From UBA6115 sp964346355 (GTDB lineage Bacteria; Bacillota; Clostridia; Christensenellales; Aristaeellaceae): a DNA stretch of 7,650 nt. Every line of letters starts with the position of its first letter. Within the stretch, counting starts at the first letter, position 1. The notes under the pieces were generated by a model. The model did not search any database, had not been told where the DNA came from, and was given only the letters and a program-made list of their open reading frames with translations. The position numbers were made by a program, and so were the translations under genes. The stretch covers positions 1-7,650 of the forward strand of contig CAYFUH010000054.1 in NCBI GenBank assembly GCA_964346355.1, given 5' to 3'. Positions 6,207-7,650 of this stretch are shown here, piece by piece.

Positions 6207-7547
6207 ATGAAACCATTTTCCCAGATGAATCTGGCGGAGTTGATAAGTCCGCAGGGGCATGATTGCTCCTGCGGGCGTCATCATCACGCAGGTGCGCGTT
6301 ACATCAAGATTGGCAGCAATGCCCTGGATGCCTTGCCTGGCTTCATGAAGGAGCTGGGGGTCAGGCGTCCTTTTATCATCGCCGATCAAAACACCTACAA
6401 GGCGGCCTGGTATTTCTTGGAAGCAGTGCTCAATGAAGCGGGCATCGCCTATTCCATCTATGTGTTTCATAAAGAGCATGTGGCGCCGGATGAGGCCGCC
6501 TTGGGCAGCCTGGTGATGGCCTTTGACCCCGCCTGTGACAGCGTGCTGGCGCTGGGGTCCGGGGTGCTCAATGATTTGGCGAAGGTCTTCGCGCACGCGC
6601 TGCGCCTGCCCAGCATGGTGGTTGCGACCGCGCCCTCCATGGATGGCTACGCGTCTGACAACGCATCCATGATCCGCGACAGTGTCAAGGTGTCGCTGTA
6701 CAACGCCTGCCCGCAGGTGATCATCGCCGACACGCGCATCCTGCGTGACGCGCCCCTGCGCATGCTGCAGGCAGGCCTGGGGGATATGCTGGCCAAATAC
6801 GTGTCCATCTGTGAATGGCGCGTCTCGAGCCTCGTGACGGGGGAGTACTACTGCGAGAACATCGCCGGCCTGGTGCGCGCCTCCCTCAAGCGCATTGTGG
6901 ATTCCGTTGATGGGTTAAAAAACCGCGACATCCAGGCGATCGAAAACGTCACAGAGGGGCTGATTCTCTCCGGCATCGCCATGGCTTTTGCGCAGATTTC
7001 CCGCCCTGCCTCCGGGCTTGAACATTATTTCTCCCACCTCTTTGAGATGATGGCGCTTAAGCGTAAACTGCCTGTGGAATTGCACGGCATCCAGGTGGGC
7101 ATTGGGACGCTGCTCACCGTTGCCATCTGGGAGCGCATTTTACGCTTTACGCCCAGCAGGAAGCAGGCGGAGGCGTTCATGGCCTCTTTTCATGAAGCCA
7201 CATGGGTCCAGATGCTGCATGATATCTTTGGTGACACAGCAAAGCGCATTCAGCAAGCCGCGATAAAGGAAGGCAAGAACGATCCTGCCCGCCACGCAAA
7301 GCGTCTGGAAAACACGCTGACGCACTGGGCGGAAATCATCAAAATCGCGCAGGAGGAATTGCCAACGCTTACTAAGTTGGAACAAATCATGCGTATGATG
7401 GAGATGCCCATGTCCCCGCAGGATATTGGCTTTTCGGCTGAGGATACACAACAGGCTCTGCTGGGCTCCCGGGAAATCCGCGATAAATACCTGACCAGTT
7501 CCCTCCTGTGGGATTTAGGTGTGCTGTACACGCAGGACTGGCTCTGA
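6207..7547 (+). CDS. sn-Glycerol-1-phosphate dehydrogenase (AraM/EgsA-like)
   Basis: Cytoplasmic enzyme of 446 residues in the Fe-ADH/dehydroquinate synthase superfamily, related to B. subtilis AraM and archaeal EgsA, which reduce dihydroxyacetone phosphate to sn-glycerol-1-phosphate with NAD(P)H. Visible motifs: nucleotide-binding LGSGVLNDLAK (116-126), TAPSMDGYASDNASM (141-155), and the metal ligands Asp193 in QAGLGDMLAK, His273 in SRPASGLEHYFSH and His293 in VELHGIQVG. SRPASG-EH is a strong match to AraM. It is about 50 residues longer than AraM. An N-terminal extension holds HDCSCGRHHH (18-27), and the C-terminus ends in a conserved-looking helical segment (LREKY-like IRDKYLTSSLLWDLGVLY). 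I know the Cys-x-Cys-Gly-x-x-His start from clostridial homologues. The ATG lies 3 nt after the preceding stop with no Shine-Dalgarno site, which implies translational coupling. In Bacillus the product feeds heptaprenylglyceryl phosphate; no prenyltransferase gene is seen here. The family is secure; the substrate is inferred. Confidence 0.88.
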   Translation: MKPFSQMNLAELISPQGHDCSCGRHHHAGARYIKIGSNALDALPGFMKELGVRRPFIIADQNTYKAAWYFLEAVLNEAGIAYSIYVFHKEHVAPDEAALGSLVMAFDPACDSVLALGSGVLNDLAKVFAHALRLPSMVVATAPSMDGYASDNASMIRDSVKVSLYNACPQVIIADTRILRDAPLRMLQAGLGDMLAKYVSICEWRVSSLVTGEYYCENIAGLVRASLKRIVDSVDGLKNRDIQAIENVTEGLILSGIAMAFAQISRPASGLEHYFSHLFEMMALKRKLPVELHGIQVGIGTLLTVAIWERILRFTPSRKQAEAFMASFHEATWVQMLHDIFGDTAKRIQQAAIKEGKNDPARHAKRLENTLTHWAEIIKIAQEELPTLTKLEQIMRMMEMPMSPQDIGFSAEDTQQALLGSREIRDKYLTSSLLWDLGVLYTQDWL

Positions 7548-7558
7548 TCAAGCAAATC

Positions 7559-7593
7559 AAAAACCGGGCACTCACATGAGTACCCGGTTTTTT
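7559..7593. terminator. Bidirectional intrinsic terminator
   Basis: AAAAACCGGG-c-ACTC, loop ACAT, GAGT-a-CCCGGTTTTTT: a long stem with a single internal mismatch. It has six T on the plus strand and, on the minus strand, TTTTTGATTTGC after the stem. It starts 12 nt after the G1P dehydrogenase stop and ends 2 nt from the 3' end of the convergent tRNA, so it can end both transcripts. Confidence 0.9.
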
Positions 7594-7595
7594 GC

Positions 7596-7650
7596 TGGTG
7601 GAGCATAGCGGATTCGAACCGCTGACCTCTACAATGCGAATGTAGCGCGC
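7596..7650 (-). tRNA. tRNA-Ala (anticodon CGC), 3' part
   Basis: The last 55 nt of a tRNA on the minus strand; the first 21 or so (acceptor 5' strand and most of the D arm) lie beyond the window. Reading minus: the anticodon stem CTACA/TGTAG closes the loop TTCGCAT, anticodon CGC, which reads the Ala codon GCG. The variable loop is AGGTC, and the T arm AGCGG-TTCGAAT-CCGCT is complete. The acceptor 3' strand ATGCTCC is followed by discriminator A73 and an encoded CCA. U70 is present, as needed for the G3:U70 pair that marks tRNA-Ala, but base 3 is outside the window. The variable loop and T-stem also resemble E. coli tRNA-Ala. It ends against a bidirectional terminator. Confidence 0.88.

Noticed and set aside
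1..7650. CRISPR arrays, insertion sequences, phage or integrative element signs
   Set aside because: No repeated spacers, transposase motifs, terminal repeats or attachment-site duplication next to the tRNA are visible; the genes look native to one genome in base composition.

Overview
The window looks like chromosomal housekeeping DNA from a fairly GC-rich member of the Clostridia (Bacillota), probably uncultured. The reasons are strong AGGAGG-type ribosome binding sites, sigma-A-type promoters, a class A penicillin-binding protein with a Cys-rich tail of clostridial style, a MATE transporter of a type common in Clostridia, a YqhD/BdhA-type iron alcohol dehydrogenase, and a bacterial sn-glycerol-1-phosphate dehydrogenase of the long clostridial form. 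The lineage is inferred from protein style, not from any database search.

Layout. The left edge (1-501, minus strand) is the N-terminal part of a secreted protein with a clear signal peptide, cut by the window edge. It is separated from a plus-strand class A PBP gene (715-3456) by a 213-bp divergent promoter region in which both promoters can be read. A 112-bp gap with two hairpins, one a perfect 10-bp inverted repeat, leads to a MATE-family exporter (3569-4966). After 58 bp containing a small inverted repeat, a candidate promoter and a very good ribosome binding site comes an NADPH-type iron alcohol/aldehyde dehydrogenase (5025-6203). It is followed after only 3 bp by a glycerol-1-phosphate dehydrogenase-like protein (6207-7547). 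A strong hairpin terminator, usable in both directions, separates this pair from a convergent tRNA-Ala(CGC) gene on the minus strand, whose 5' part lies outside the window.

How the genes fit together. The PBP (peptidoglycan polymerase and crosslinker) and the divergent secreted protein both act outside the membrane, but nothing ties their functions more closely. The alcohol dehydrogenase and the G1P dehydrogenase belong to the same superfamily (dehydroquinate synthase-like fold, Asp/His metal site) and almost certainly share one transcript. One would reduce aldehydes and the other dihydroxyacetone phosphate. The MATE gene may be read with them or separately.

I do not see an obviously new multi-gene system. 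The points most worth checking are the bacterial G1P dehydrogenase with its Cys/His-rich N-terminus and its tight pairing with an aldehyde reductase, the duplicated Cys motif and Asn/Gln/Ala-rich tail of the PBP, and the perfect inverted repeat before the transporter.
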